From Tenrec ecaudatus (lineage: Eukaryota > Chordata > Mammalia > Afrosoricida > Tenrecidae), in assembly GCF_050624435.1 (NCBI RefSeq), contig NW_027458575.1, positions 1-64,000 of the forward strand: DNA of 64,000 nucleotides, in the 5' to 3' direction. The notes beneath the pieces are model-generated. The model had not been told where the DNA came from and did not search any database. It saw only the letters and a list, made by a program, of their open reading frames with translations. The position numbers were made by a program, and so were the translations under genes. Shown here piece after piece: positions 12,092 to 23,870 of the stretch. Each line of letters begins with the position of its first letter. Within the stretch, counting starts at the first letter, position 1.

Positions 12092-14140
12092 TTGTTTTTT
12101 TTTTTTTTAACAATTTATTAGGGGCTCATACAACTCTTATCACAGTTCATACATATACATACATCAATTGTTTAAAGCACATCTGTACATTCTTTGCCCT
12201 AATCATTTTCCTTTTTTTCTCCTCTTTTCTTTTTTTACATTTTATTCGGAACTCATACAACTCTTATCACAATCCATACATATACATACATCAATTGTAT
12301 AAAGCACATCCCCACATTCCCTGCCCCAATCATTCTCAGAGCATTTGCTCTCCACTTAAGCCCTTTGCATCAGGACCTCTCTTTTTCCCCTCCCTCCCCT
12401 CTGCCCCCTCCCTCATGTGCCCTTGGTAATTTACACATCGTTATTTTGTCATATCTTGCCCTATCCGGAGTCTCCCTTCCCCCCCTTCTCTACCGTCCCT
12501 CTCCCAGGGAAGAGGTCACATGTGGATCCTTGCAATCAGTTCCCCCTTGCCAAACCACTCACCCTCCACTCTCCCAGCATCGCCCCTCACACCCTTGGTC
12601 CTGAAGGTATCATCCACCCTGGATTCCCTGTGCCTCCAGGCCTCATATGTACCAGTGTACAGTCTCTGCCCTATCCAGCCCTGCAAGGTAGAATCATGGT
12701 AATTGGTGGGAGGAAGCATCCAGGATCTGGGGGAAAGCTGTGTTCTTCATCGGTACAACCTCGCACCCTAATTAACCCATCTCCTCTCCTAAACCCCTCT
12801 ATGAGGGGATCTCCATTGGCCGACACTTGGGCCTTGGGTCTCCACTCTTCACTTCCCCCTTCATTCATTATGGTATATAGATAGATAGATAGATAGATAG
12901 ATATAAACACACACACACATATATATACATATACACATACACATATCTACACATACATACACACACACATATCTTTTTTTTTTTTTTTTTTGCATGATGC
13001 CTTATACCTGGTCCCTTGGCACCTCGTGATTGCACTGGCCGGTGTGCTTCTTCCATGTGGGCTTTTTTGCTTCTGAGCTAGATGGCCACTTGTTCACCTT
13101 CAAACCTTTAAGACCCCACACACTATCTCTTTTGATAGCCGGGCACCATCAGCTTTCTTCACCACATTTGCTTATGCACCCATTTGTATTCAGCGATCCT
13201 ATTATGGAGGTGAGCAGTCAATGATAGGATTTTTTGTTCTTTGATACTTGGTAACTGATCCCTTCCGGACCACTCGATCACACAGGCTGGTGTGTTCTTC
13301 TATGTGGACTTTGTTGCTTCTGAGCTAGATGGCCGCTTGTTTATCTTCAAGCCTTTAAGACCCCAGTCACTATCTCTTTTGATAGTCGGGCACCATCAGC
13401 TTTCTTCACCACATTTACTTGTTCACCCACTTTGGCTCCAGCCATTGTGTCGGGAGAGTGAGCATCATAGAGTTCCAATTTAATAAAAGGAAGTATTCAA
13501 GCATTGAGGGAGTGTTTGAGTAGAGGCCCAAAGTCCTTCCGCCACCTTAATACTTAACCTATAAATATAGACACATAGATCTATTTCCCCATCCTCCTAT
13601 ATATATTTTCATGTACATGTCTTTTTCTACACCTCCACAAATGCCCTTTGACTCCTAGCTCTTTCGTCCATCTCCCTTGACTTTCCTCCTGCCCTACTAC
13701 CATGCCCTACTACCATGGGCTAGTATATCTCTTCTCTAAGCAACCTTACCCTTGATCATTTCCCACCAGGCCTGCCACTCCACCCTCTCTACCATTTTGG
13801 GTCCCATGTTGTTCCCTTGTCCCTGTGTTTGTTAACACCACTTCCTTACCCCCCCTAACCCCCACCCTAAGTCCCCCCGGAACTGTCGGTCCCGTTGTTT
13901 TTCCTCCAGATAGTTCGTCCAGCCTGTCCTATTCAGACAGACCTGTGGAGACACTAACATGCACGAAAACAAGACAGAGGAAAACAAAGCAACAGTATAC
14001 AACCAGACAACAAAACAACAAAAACAAACCACTGACAAAGAACAAAACAAAACACTTCACAAGAGAAAAGCTTGTAGTTAGTTCAGGGATTGTTTGCTGG
14101 CCCTTAGGAGCCATGAAGTGGATTCGAGATTCATGGGAAG
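12092..14140 (-). mobile_element. Young L1 3'UTR copy with doubled tail, minus strand
   Basis: The plus strand starts with a T-run and aacaatttattaggggctc, passes about 130 bases of terminal 3'UTR, then a second T-run (about 12228) and the terminal block again. The rest of the 3'UTR follows, including GATA and CA microsatellites (12878-12990). By eye it is about 95% identical to the plus-strand copy 15822-17180 over some 1.3 kb, including the doubled tail, so both belong to one recent subfamily. Similarity fades at about 14135. Confidence 0.85.
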
Positions 14141-14921
14141 ACATTCCAGAAGACATGGTGTGACGTGCCTTCTAGAAATGTAGTATTTGTAATGCTATGG
14201 ATGGCAGTGATGACATCAGTTCGGCCCTATAGGACATGGGGAGATGTCTTTGTGTTTTTCTCAGGCTCTAACCCTTGATAAGTGTTAAAAGCCTTGTCTT
14301 TCTCCATGGAGCACCTGGTCACTGGAACTGCTGGGTTGGCAGTCCAATGGGGCTCCCACAGGGCTCCACTATGGGACAGAAAAAGTGAAGATTTCAGTGA
14401 ACTTAATAGGAAAAATAAAATTTACATAGAATTACTTCAACACTCAATTTACGATGAATTATCTTTTAAAAAATTAAGCAACACAAAACAGATAATTCAT
14501 CAAGCACTTAAAGAGAAACATGCAATAGCCATCCTGATTAAAGCTAAAAGCCGAACCTTGGAAAAACCAGTAGAGCTACAGAAACAGAAAACATTAGCTT
14601 TGAAAGATGTTTTTGTAACCTTATGTGTTAGACATAACCTGACAGTAGTGTAAGCTCTCTAATATTATGTGGCCTTTGGGATATTGCATCTTAAGTACAT
14701 AGTATTTACAAATAATGACCAGGAGATATGAAACTCAGTATTAACCATCATAGGCAGTCCTATCCAGTTCTGTCTTTCTCATCCTGTCCACCCCCCACAC
14801 CCCCTGCTATAAGCTCAAAAGTAACAAAAAATTGAGTGAAACAAAACAATTCAGAAGTTGTGAAATCTGTCTTATATTATAATTTTAGTCCAATTCCTAA
14901 GTTATACCACCTTTAGAAATA

Positions 14922-14973
<52 letters not shown>

Positions 14974-15003
14974 AATTCTCTTTATAAAAGTGAAAGCATA
15001 GCT
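14141..15003. other. Unassigned AT-rich DNA with (TA)n
   Basis: An ORF at 14282-14653 has no recognisable family. A pure TA run occupies 14930-14971. No gene called. Confidence 0.4.
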
Positions 15004-15320
15004 TAAGGAGCCCTGAGTGGGATGGAGGTCAATGATCCACAGCTTCATATGTAACACAGAACCTGACAGTTCAAACTCCCCTTAAGTTGCATCATTGAAA
15101 AATACACTCACCTCATTTTACTAAGACAAGCAAGGTAACACTATCACAGAATAAACACCCCATAGAATACAGTAGCACTACACCAGAGCATTATCTTTAA
15201 GGCTGTAAACTCTATGGAGTCTGACTGTGCCATTTCTCTCTAGGCATACCTTTCTAAGTTTCTCCAAGAAACAACTGGTGAGGTTGAACCAATGACTTTT
15301 ATTTTGCATCTAAGAGCTTA
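15004..15320 (-). mobile_element. AfroSINE-like SINE, diverged
   Basis: Contains aaggagccctgagtggg..., ggtcaatgatccacagcttc and, further on, ctctatggagtctgactgtgcc, the order expected for the complementary strand of the afrotherian SINE (ggagccctggtgg ... tctatagg). Diverged and interrupted; boundaries approximate. Confidence 0.5.
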
Positions 15321-15802
15321 AAATCATTGCCTCTCCTGATTCCATATGCATGAGAATCAGAAAATTGAAACAGAAAGCCAAACATGTCTATGTCACAAAT
15401 AATTTGCATCGTGGATGCATTTATCCTCAGTACGTGAACATTAGAGAGAGTCAAATTAAAATTTAATTATGACTTGCAATCAGAGGCAAACTATATTTCA
15501 CTGAACTCAAACTAAAAGCTTTTCTTAGAGAAAACAAAAAACTGGTTACTGATGTGAAATTATATTGTTATGGTAACTGATGTGGAATTATATTGTTTTA
15601 CTATTTTATTATTTGAAGGAAAAAATATCAAGGAAATGGCATTGACCTCTACTAGACTAACATATCAGTCCTTGGAAAATAACAGGCTTGGTAAATACAA
15701 GGTTCAGAGAAATTATAGGAAAATGTTCATTGATATGAATTGTCATGGTAAGTGCAGGAAGCAGCTGCAACATAACAATTGTGAGGATGACCATGAATTG
15801 GA

Positions 15803-17199
15803 CAAAATTTATTCCATGTTGGGTGAACAAGTAAATGTGGTGAAGAAAGCGGATGGTGCCCGGCTATCAAAAGAGATAGTGACTGGGGTCTTAAAGGCTT
15901 GAAGATAAACAAGCAGCCATCTAGCTCAGAAGCAACAAAGTCCACATGGAAGAACACACCAGCCTGTGTGATCAAGTGGTCCGGAAGGGATCAGTTACCA
16001 GGCATCAAAGAACAAAAAATCCTATCATTGACTGCTCACCTCCATGATAGGATCGCTGAAGACAAATGGGTGCATAAGCAAATGTAGTGAAGAAAGCTGA
16101 TGGTGCCCGGCTATCAAAAGAGATAGTGTCTGGGGTCTTAAAGGCTTGAAGGTGAACAAGCGGCCATCTAGCTCAGAAGCAAAAAAGCCCACATGGAAGA
16201 AGCACACCGGCCAGTGCGATCACGAGGTGCCAAGGGACTAGGTATAAGGCATCATGCAAAAAAAAAAAAGATATAAGTGTGTGTATGTATGTGTATATGT
16301 GTGTATATGTATATATATACATATATATATACCATATTAAATGAAGGGGGAAGTGCAGAGTGGAGAGCCAAGGCCCATGTGTCGGCCAATGGAGATCCCC
16401 TCATAGAGGGGTTTAGGAGAGGAGATGGGTTAATTAGGGTGCGAGGTAGTACCGATGAAGAATACAGCTTTCCCCCAGATCCTGGATGCTTCCTCCCCCC
16501 AACTACCATGATCCGAATTCTACCTTGCAGGGCTGGATAGGGGAGAGGCTGTACACTGGTACATATGAGGGCTGGAGGTACAGGGAATCCAGGGTGGATG
16601 ATACCTTCAGGACCAAGGGTGTAAGGGACGATGCTGGGAGAGTGGAGGGTGAGTGGTTGGAAAGGGGGAACTGATTACAAGGATCCACATGTGACCTCTT
16701 CCCTGGGAGAGGGACGGTAGAGAAGGGGGGGAAGGGAGACTCCGGATAGGGCAAGATATGACAAAATAACGATGTGTAAATTACCAAGGGCACATGAGGG
16801 AGGGGGGAGAGGGGAGGGAGGGGAAAAAGAGAGGTCCTGATGCAAAGGGCTTAAGTGGAGAACAATTGCTTTGAGAATGATTGGGGCAGGGAATGTATGG
16901 ATGTGCTTTATACAATTGATGTATGTATATGTATGGATTGTGATAAGAGTTGTATGAGTCCCTAATAAAATGTAAAAAAAGAAAAGAGGAGAAAAAAAAG
17001 AAAATGATTAGGGCAAAGAATGTACAGATGTGCTTTATACAATTGATGTATGTATATGTATGAACTGTGATAAGAATTGTATGAGCCCCAATAAATTGTT
17101 AAAAAAAGAGATAAGTGAATAAAGAATGAATGCAAAAAAATAAATAAATGTTCTATTTTAAAAGAGAAAAAAAAAAACCCCAAAATTTATTCCATGTTG
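15803..17199 (+). mobile_element. L1 3'UTR insertion with target-site duplication
   Basis: The L1 fragment occupies 15822-17180 and is flanked by an exact 19-bp direct repeat, caaaatttattccatgttg, at 15803-15821 and 17181-17199. This proves insertion by target-primed reverse transcription in the plus orientation. It has the doubled terminal block seen in 12092-14140. After the normal AATAAA/A-run end (about 17090-17107) come some 55 extra bases and a second A-run (17168-17177), which looks like a short 3' transduction. The target is an RTE/SINE-tail repeat that continues on both sides. Confidence 0.92.
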
Positions 17200-17894
17200 A
17201 TATAGACTAACTGTGAGTCAGACCTGAGGGTGAGTATGAGTCAGAACCAATTCCAGGGCCTTTAACAGCCTACAACAGCCTGTCAAAGAAAGACATGTTA
17301 GGATCCATAAGTGTAATTTAATTCATGAATTACAAATCCCAGTGAAATATTCTCATAAAAGAAATGCAAATCTCCCAACACAATTCTCATTGGGTTAGTC
17401 CCACCCTGATTCTACCATGAAATTCCTGTTACAATCTTCCATTTATTACCAGGTCACCTCCATCCACTTACTAACTGATGTGGTCTTATGCCATATCTAG
17501 CAATCCTCTCAGAGAAACAGCAAACTAAGAATTTTACCCAAAGCCAAGTAAAACAAAATAAACACAAACCCAAATTATCAGAAAAGTTATTTAAATACGT
17601 AAATGTGCTATAATCCCCAAAGATATAAAAACATCACAATGTGTCATTTTCCTCTATGAATAAATGTAAAGGTTATAGTAATTCTTTGAACTTGAAGTCC
17701 TTAAGAGACGCAGATAGTTAATATGGTTAGCACCTAACAGAAAATTTGTCTTCCTTGAGAGACAGGCTTTGGTGACCTACCTTAGAAAAATCAAACCTTG
17801 AAAATTCGATGAGGCTTTTTCTAGGGAGACAAAAAGAGTCTCCCTAAATTAAGATGCACTGAAAAGCAAGTGCTCTCTTAAACTTCTTCAAACC
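17200..17894 (+). repeat. Old direct duplication, copy 1
   Basis: Matches 24165-24860 collinearly but with many differences. Shared anchors are ttaggatccata, gcaaatctccca, cacaattct-attgggtta and a paired ctaacttag/cacctaacag block. It starts in an RTE/SINE tail ending in cctttaacagcc. No gene seen. Confidence 0.65.
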
Positions 17895-18070
17895 TGAATG
17901 TTAATAGTGCTTGGCTATCAAAAGACATAGCATCTGGGACCTTAAAGCAGGAGTCCTCAAACTTTTTAAATAGGGGGCCAGTTTGCTGTCCCTCAGACCA
18001 TTGGAGGACCGGACTATAGTTTAAAAAAAAAAAAAGAAGAACTATGAACAAATTCCTATGCACCCTGCAC

Positions 18071-19252
18071 TTTTTTTTAAGGGTGGAGACAGACCCAGTC
18101 ATGGACATGGCATCCTGCTGGGTCTCCTTGTTTATTAATTTCCAGCCAATCAGTTCAGAAAGCTGAAGAGGGTGAAGCGGGAAAGGGTGAAGCTGCCACC
18201 AGGAGCTCTGGACATACTCTTCTGGGGCAAGCTTGGCAGGTACAGACTGTCGACAAGACCTCCCAGGCCCCACCAGGGACTGGTAGGAAGACCATGGATC
18301 AGTGGCTGCTCTCTCACACAGATGGAGACCTGGAACTCAGGGGTGGTGCCATGGGCCTGCATGCTCCAGCAGGTCATAGACCATCAGTGTCCTGGTGAGC
18401 CTAGAAGGATTTGACCAGAGTGATTCATGGGGTGACTGGAATGGAGCCCCCGACTGGGACATGGCCTTGTAGTGGTTGCAACTGCTCACACAACTTAGGG
18501 GTCAGGATGGGCCCTGGTGAGGGCTGGAGCCCCTTGGGGAATTGGGGCTCATAGGGGTGAGACCAGACAGGCAGGGAGGGGCTTCCAGGCTGAGGAGAGA
18601 AGTCAAGGGTGTTATATCTTTCAAGACACAGACACCCTAAAAGCAGAGTCCCAGCCTCCAGCCTCGGAGGCCAAGATGAACTAGCGCTTGGCCCCATCCT
18701 GGCACAGGGCATAGCGTCATCAGGAAACACCGTTCCCCACCACCCCATCTAGCCCTCTCTGCCTGAAGGTCTGTAGGCTGTAGTTCTAAAGGAGGGTGAC
18801 CAATACCTGTGGCTGTTGGGGGTGTGTGGGGGTTGGGCTGCACATTTACTTCCTCTGGGAGGCAGATTTGTTGCCTTCAGAGATGTACTTCAGGGAGCTG
18901 CTGAATATTCAGAAGTGGGATTGCCCATGCTTGGGGCCATCATTGAGCAACTCGTGGCCAAGCCCGTGGCCAGCCTCATTTACCGCAGGGCATCTTAAAG
19001 GCATCAGGCTGATTGCACTCGGGCCGCTTGGCCACGCTATCATTGTGGATGGTCTCCGTGAAGGCTGGCCACGGCAGCAAGTGCTCCTACATGGAGCCCA
19101 TGGAGAACAGCTCGTAGCTGCACTTGGCACACACATAGTGGGCTATTCTGGAAAACCTCGCCCCCAGAGAAGCTTCAGAAAGACAAAGTGCTACCAGGTT
19201 CCTATCCTGCTCCCACACTCTGACAGCTCCAAGTGCACTGACCCCATCAGAC
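18071..19252 (-). pseudogene. MSRB1: MSRB1 (selenoprotein R) processed pseudogene
   Basis: MSRB1 is a zinc-binding methionine-R-sulfoxide reductase using selenocysteine. The minus strand from 19186 reads like the MSRB1 start (MSF, stop, SFSGGEVFQN; initiator ATG is now TTG). It continues with [35 protein letters not shown]-like sequence, NDGPKHGQSHF, an in-place TGA (18909-18911) at the Sec position, then IFSSSLKYISEGNKSASQRK and TAA (18846-18848). Introns are absent, so it came from mRNA. Defects: lost ATG, TGA at codon 4, a small deletion before YVCAKC, a stop after SMGSM, and TGA replacing the last Cys of the second CxxC. About 0.75 kb of 3'UTR follows with a SECIS-like segment, AATAAA (about 18131) and a terminal A-run (T-run 18071-18078). 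It interrupts the hAT MITE between gcac and atatc. Confidence 0.92.
18655..18735 (-). other. Fossil SECIS element of the MSRB1 retrocopy
   Basis: On the minus strand, downstream of the stop: ctgATGAcg (core; ATGAC complements 18716-18720), then an apical ccAAgcgc (AA at 18688-18689), then a returning arm ctccGAgg (GA at 18664-18665). This order, ATGA ... AA ... GA, is that of eukaryotic SECIS hairpins that recode UGA as Sec. Its distance from the coding part fits the gene's 3'UTR. Folding was not computed. Confidence 0.6.
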
Positions 19253-20166
19253 ATATCTTATTTTGAAGTAAAAAAAAAAAAAACACAAACAAAAACAACA
19301 GGCAAAAACACCCGGCGGGCCAGATAAATGTCTTTGGCCAGCTGCATGTGGCCCGCGGGCCATAGTTTGAGGATCCCTGTCTGAAATGCTTGAAGGTAAA
19401 CAAGTGGCCATCTAGATGAGAAGCAACAAAGCCCATGTGGAAGAAGTACACTAGCCTGTGTGATCATGAAGTGTCCATAGCATAGGATCAAGTATCAGGC
19501 ATCAAAGAACAAAAAAATCTCATCTTTGTGCCTGAGGTAGGGTGGGGAGTGGAGACCCAAAGCCCATCTGTAGGCAACTGGTCATCCCCTTACAGAATGG
19601 TTGTAGAGAGATGAACCAGTCAGGGTGCAGTGTAGCAATGATGAAACATACAAATTTCCTCTAGTTCTTAAATACTTCCTCCCCCCGCCCTGCCACACAC
19701 ACACTATCATGATGCCAATTCTTCTTTACAAATCCGGCTACACCAAGGAATTACACTGGTACAGATAGGAACTGAAAACACAGGGAATCAGGACAGATGA
19801 TCCCTTTGGGACCAGTTCTGAGTGATGATATCAGGAGGGTGGAGGGAGGGTGGGGTAGAAGGGAGAACAGATTACAAGGATCTACATATATCCTCCTCCC
19901 TGGTGGATGGACAGCAGTAAAGTGGGTGAAGGGAGACATTGATGTAATATATGAAAAAATAGTTATAATTTATAAATTATCAAGGGTTCATAAGGGAGGG
20001 GGAGTGGTGAAGGGAGGGGAAAAATGAAGAGCTGATACCAAGGGCTCAAGTAGAAAGAAAATATTTTGAGAATATGATGGCAACAAATGTAGAAATATTC
20101 TTGACACAATGGGTGGATGTGTGGATTGTGATAACAGGTGTACAAGGCCCAAATTTTAAAAAAAGA

Positions 20167-20495
20167 TAGGCAGTCCCTCGGAGGCACTCCATAAAAACAA
20201 ATTGGTAAACACAATGACATGAATCTCTAACTGGAACAACTAGCTTTCTAAACTCTGGGATGGCAGGTAGCCAGGCTGGGATACCTATGTTCCTCTGAAC
20301 AAAGAGGAAGGACAGGCTATGGGAAAGAAAACACTTCTTGGGAACTAGAAAGACTTACATCGATTCTGCCTATCAAATCTCAAACCATATGCACTCTTAA
20401 AATATGCCTGCTAATGAATGTCTTAAATCTCCCATGCTTCCCTGGACTGGCCTGAGATTACTAGATGAATAAAGAAATTAAAACTCCCTGGAAAC
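20167..20495. other. Unassigned DNA upstream of hAT copy
   Basis: No repeat or gene recognised. It does not match the 5' sequence of the minus-strand SPIN-like copy. Confidence 0.4.
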
Positions 20496-22440
20496 TATCC
20501 CTTGACAATGGATCATGTAGAGAGGTTAAGAAAAGAAAATATAGGGAGGACATTTTACAGTATTGTTTTACCTCAATAATTACAGCAGGAATTGAGAAGC
20601 CTCAATGTGTTGTTTGTTGTGAATTTCTATCAGTCAAACCTATGAAGCCAAACAAATTAAAACGCCATTTTGATAGCAAGCATCAGAGCTTCTCTGGCAA
20701 GGATACCAACTATTTTAAAAGCAAAGCTGATGGACTCAAGAAAGCCAGACTTGCCACTGTTGGAAAGTACCACAAAGAAAACATAGCAGCCATTGAAGTT
20801 TCCTATTTGGTGGCACACAGAATCACCAGGCAGGACTCTGCAACCTCACACCATTGCTGAACATTTACTGTTGCTTAGCAGCCAAAGACATTGTTTGAGT
20901 TATGATGAGAGACGAATTTGTGACAAAATTGCATGCAATTTCTTTATCTAACAACACTGTCTGCAGAATAGATGTCATGTCTGCTGATATTCTTATTAGG
21001 TCTTCCAATAAATTAAATCTGCTCCACTTCCAATATTTAGCATCCAGCTTGATGAATCTACAGACGTTGCAAACTGTTCAGTTACTGGTTTACCTCAGGT
21101 ATGTTAAGGATGGCAACTTTAAAGTTGACTTTCTTTTTTACAGACCTCTTGAAATGACAACTACTGCACGTGGTAGATTTGATACAGTTGGTTCATTTCT
21201 GAAAGAGCATATGATCTCTTGGGAAAAGGTTTGTAGTGTTTGCAAAGATGGTGCCTCTGTTATGCTAGGCTGTCCATCTGAACTTTATCATTTGATATTG
21301 AAGGAGCCACAAAAAGTCATCAAAACTCACTGTATGATTCATTGTCACATATTAGCAATGAAGATGCTGTCACAAGAGTTACAAGAAGCAATGAAAAACG
21401 TCATAAATTCTGTCAATTTTCTAAAGGTGAGCACTTTAAACAGTCGACTGTTTTTTCAACTGTGCAACGAGTTGGATGTGCTGGATAATGCTCTGCTATT
21501 TCACATAGAAGTGAGATGTTGTCAAAAGGAAAAGTTTTAAAAAGTGTTTTTGAGCTTCGTGATGAACTCAATACATTTTTTAACCAAGACCGCAGTTCAA
21601 AACACTTTTCAGCAATAAAAATGAACTGCAGAAAATAGCTTCTTTGGTTGCCATCTTGAATGAGTTAAATTTATCACTGCAAGGACCAAATGGAACATGC
21701 CTTAATTTTTCTGAAAAGATCTGATCATTCCAAATGAAACTTCAGCTTTGGAAAAAAAAATGGGATGAAAATAAAATTCACACGTTGCCTACCTTAACTG
21801 CTTTCTTTGAAGAACATGTAATTGAACCAGATGAAAGGATTACGATAATTTCTGTGAAAGAACACTTGCACATGCTTGCAGATGAAATTTTCTAGTACTT
21901 TCCAAATCTACCTGACACCCCATTTACACTTCCCAGAAGCCCATTCACAGTCAAAGTTGAAGATGCTCTTGAGGCAGCACAAGAGGAGTTCATTGAACTT
22001 ATTAACAGTGATGCAGCAAGAACTGATTTCTCTACAATGCCAGTTATAAAATTCTGGATCATGTGTGTGCAGTCATATCCTATTCGGTCTGATACTGTGT
22101 TGCACCTTCTTCTTTCATTTCCAACATCATATCTTTGTGAAACAGGGTTTTCCAGCTTGTTGGTTATCAAGTCTAAATACATAAGTACACTTGTTATGAA
22201 AGATGGTCTTTATTGGGCTCTTGCAAAGACTGCCTGAGAATTTCTGATCTGGTGAGCGAGAAGCGATCTCAACCTTCACACTTACAGTTGGCTTTTTACG
22301 CACACTGTCGCTAAATGTAACAATGTCATTTACTGTTGTTATATTAAGACTGTTACCCATGCTACACCATGCTTCAAGACAAAATTTCATTTATTTGTAA
22401 TTAGAAATAAATATTTCACAATACATTAAAAAAGAACTTC
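20496..22440 (+). pseudogene. SPIN-like hAT transposase, degraded copy 1
   Basis: hAT transposase related to the ZBED5-type proteins. Fragments in order: a BED-type zinc finger (20588-20686; CVVCC ... KLKRHFDSKH), a YHKENIAAIE stretch, then, after a stop, the catalytic core (20902-21540) with FLFYRPLEMTTTARG, KEHMISWEKVC and CKDGASVMLG (expected second Asp). A broken middle follows, then the C-terminal hAT dimerisation part (22037-22237: SYPIRSD, YLCETGFSSLLVIKSKY). The LDESTD block (first Asp) is present only in a shifted frame (about 21045-21065). Several frameshifts and stops exclude activity. Neither terminal inverted repeat is present. The 3' end stops about 18 bases after an AATAAA (about 22407) at an A-rich tract. 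Confidence 0.8.
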
Positions 22441-22985
22441 AAACTTACACTATGAAAGCAACTGTCACTAACAAGGTAAAGTTACGGTGAAGTAAATCTA
22501 TTTCTGTGCATCGAGCAATATCTTGATTCCACAGCGGACTTTTCAATCCCAGAGAGTGTATCCTGCTATCCACCAATAAAGCCTCACACCTTTAGGCTTT
22601 AGATTTCATATTCTGACAGTATTCTTGTCCAATCAGCCTTCGTGTGGTAGGATACATTGTTTCATAGAATCTGAATATGTCTTCCAGTGAGACCAGTCTT
22701 GAATAGAACATCTTGCTAGGTTAAGCATAAGACCCAAAGGAGGCGCATCCACACAGTGACTGCAACAACAGGCTAAAGCATAACCACTGTGAGGACCTTA
22801 TAGCATATCTGTGTGTCCTAAAGGAGGGCCAATATTATGCAGACCAATTTGAGAGCCTCTAATAACACCAAAATAAGGGATCATGACCCCCCTCAAAAAA
22901 TCATATTTTGGGGAAGAGACAAGAAACATCACAGGATTGGCATGAGAGAAGGTCCAGTAAATGTCATGAGTGGGTCATGCCTATG
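22441..22985. other. Unassigned intergenic DNA
   Basis: Nothing recognisable apart from scattered RTE-tail-like words (ccacacagtgactgcaacaa at about 22750). Confidence 0.35.
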
Positions 22986-23190
22986 TCAGACAGAAAGATC
23001 ATGCCCAGGAAAATAACTTACTGGGGGAAGGAAGGGATAAAAGATGTCTTGATACAAGGCATCAAGTAGAGAGATCATATTTGCAAAATAATGATGGCAA
23101 CATGTGTACAATTTTGCTTAATGTAGTTGGCTTATGGATTGTTGCAATATGTGTAAGAGCCCACATTAAATTATTTTTTTAAAAAGAAAA
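22986..23190 (+). mobile_element. L1 3'UTR tail, old
   Basis: A diverged match to the terminal 200 bases of the L1 3'UTR: gatacaaggcatcaagtaga, gatggcaacatgtgtaca, tatggattgttg, gtaagagcccacattaaa, then an A-run. Confidence 0.5.
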
Positions 23191-23499
23191 AGAACTTACC
23201 AGTAACAGCATTTGGCAGGTTCCAAATCCTTGAATCAGACTTCAGGGGATTCACCAGTCTAGAGTTGGCACCCTGGAAAGCAATCCGACTGCAGGACCTA
23301 AAATGATTAGAATCCAGATATGAAAACCTGTCTGGGTACAGCCTGAAGCCACGCTCTCTCAGTTACATTATGAGGCAAATTTATCAGGTTTGTAATGGGG
23401 TGTGCTACATAACAATTATATAATTATTTTAATGTAATTTTCACTGGATTTTAGAAGAAACCAATCTAGTTCTAAAGCTAATCCTGTAAACGTGGAAGA

Positions 23500-23870
23500 T
23501 AGAAGAATCAATCCATTTGAATTGTGGTGCCAGCCAAGAATTTGAAAGTACCATAAACTGCCAATAGAACACCCACTGTCTTGAAAGTAGGAAGACCCAT
23601 ATGCCTTTAGAGACAAGCAAAGCCAACATGGGCATGTCGTCAAAAGAGAATAGTCTCTGGAGAGCACAGCATATTTGGCAGAGTGAAGGGTCTGGAGAAA
23701 AGTGAAAAGCTCCCAACATGATGGAATGCACACACAACAAGATGGATGGACACAGTGGCTGCAACAATGGAATCAAGCAAAACAAGTGTGAGGCTGGCAC
23801 AGGACTGGGCAGCATTACGTCTTGTTGTATCTGGGGTTACTATGATTCAGAACACATTCAATGACACCTA
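23500..23870 (+). mobile_element. RTE/BovB-like fragment
   Basis: Diverged copy with the blocks agaatcaatccatttgaattgtgg, aagaatttgaaagtaccata, actgccaatagaacacccac and acacagtggctgcaacaatgg, typical of the afrotherian RTE 3' region. The overlapping ORFs are not coding. Confidence 0.55.

Larger units (their letters stand above)
17940..19387. mobile_element. hAT MITE (8-bp TSD) carrying a host retrocopy
   Basis: Element 17948-19379. Its ends are inverted repeats: left caggagtcctcaaact, right (complement) CAGGGATCCTCAAACTA. Flanking octamers ccttaaag and tctgaaat line up with one intact tcttaaag of the L1 3'UTR it entered, so the 8-bp duplication expected for hAT has drifted. Only about 250 bp is MITE sequence (17948-18070 and 19253-19379, with the gggccagtttgctgtccctc and cccgcgggccatagtttgag blocks); the middle is the MSRB1 retrocopy. 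Confidence 0.85.
17895..20166 (+). mobile_element. L1 3'UTR fragment, plus, split by a hAT MITE
   Basis: The L1 hallmark sequence runs to cttaaag at 17947 and resumes at 19380 (gcttgaaggtaaacaag), continuing to a ttttaaaaaaag end at about 20160. A 1.43-kb hAT MITE plus cargo lies in between. Confidence 0.8.

Noticed and set aside
4700-16210. Recurring ORFs with peptides like ASELDGRLFIFKPLRPQ and LLIAGHHQLSSPHLL
   Set aside because: They recur in both orientations because they translate the L1 3'UTR repeat; no start, splice or coding signal, and the contiguous L1 copy explains them.
17362-17375. atgcaaat in the old duplication as a promoter octamer
   Set aside because: No V leader downstream, and the paralogous site at 24.3 kb does not conserve it.
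20465-21540. Two ORFs as a domesticated ZBED-type host gene
   Set aside because: Frameshifts and stops between conserved blocks; no sign of selection on an open frame.
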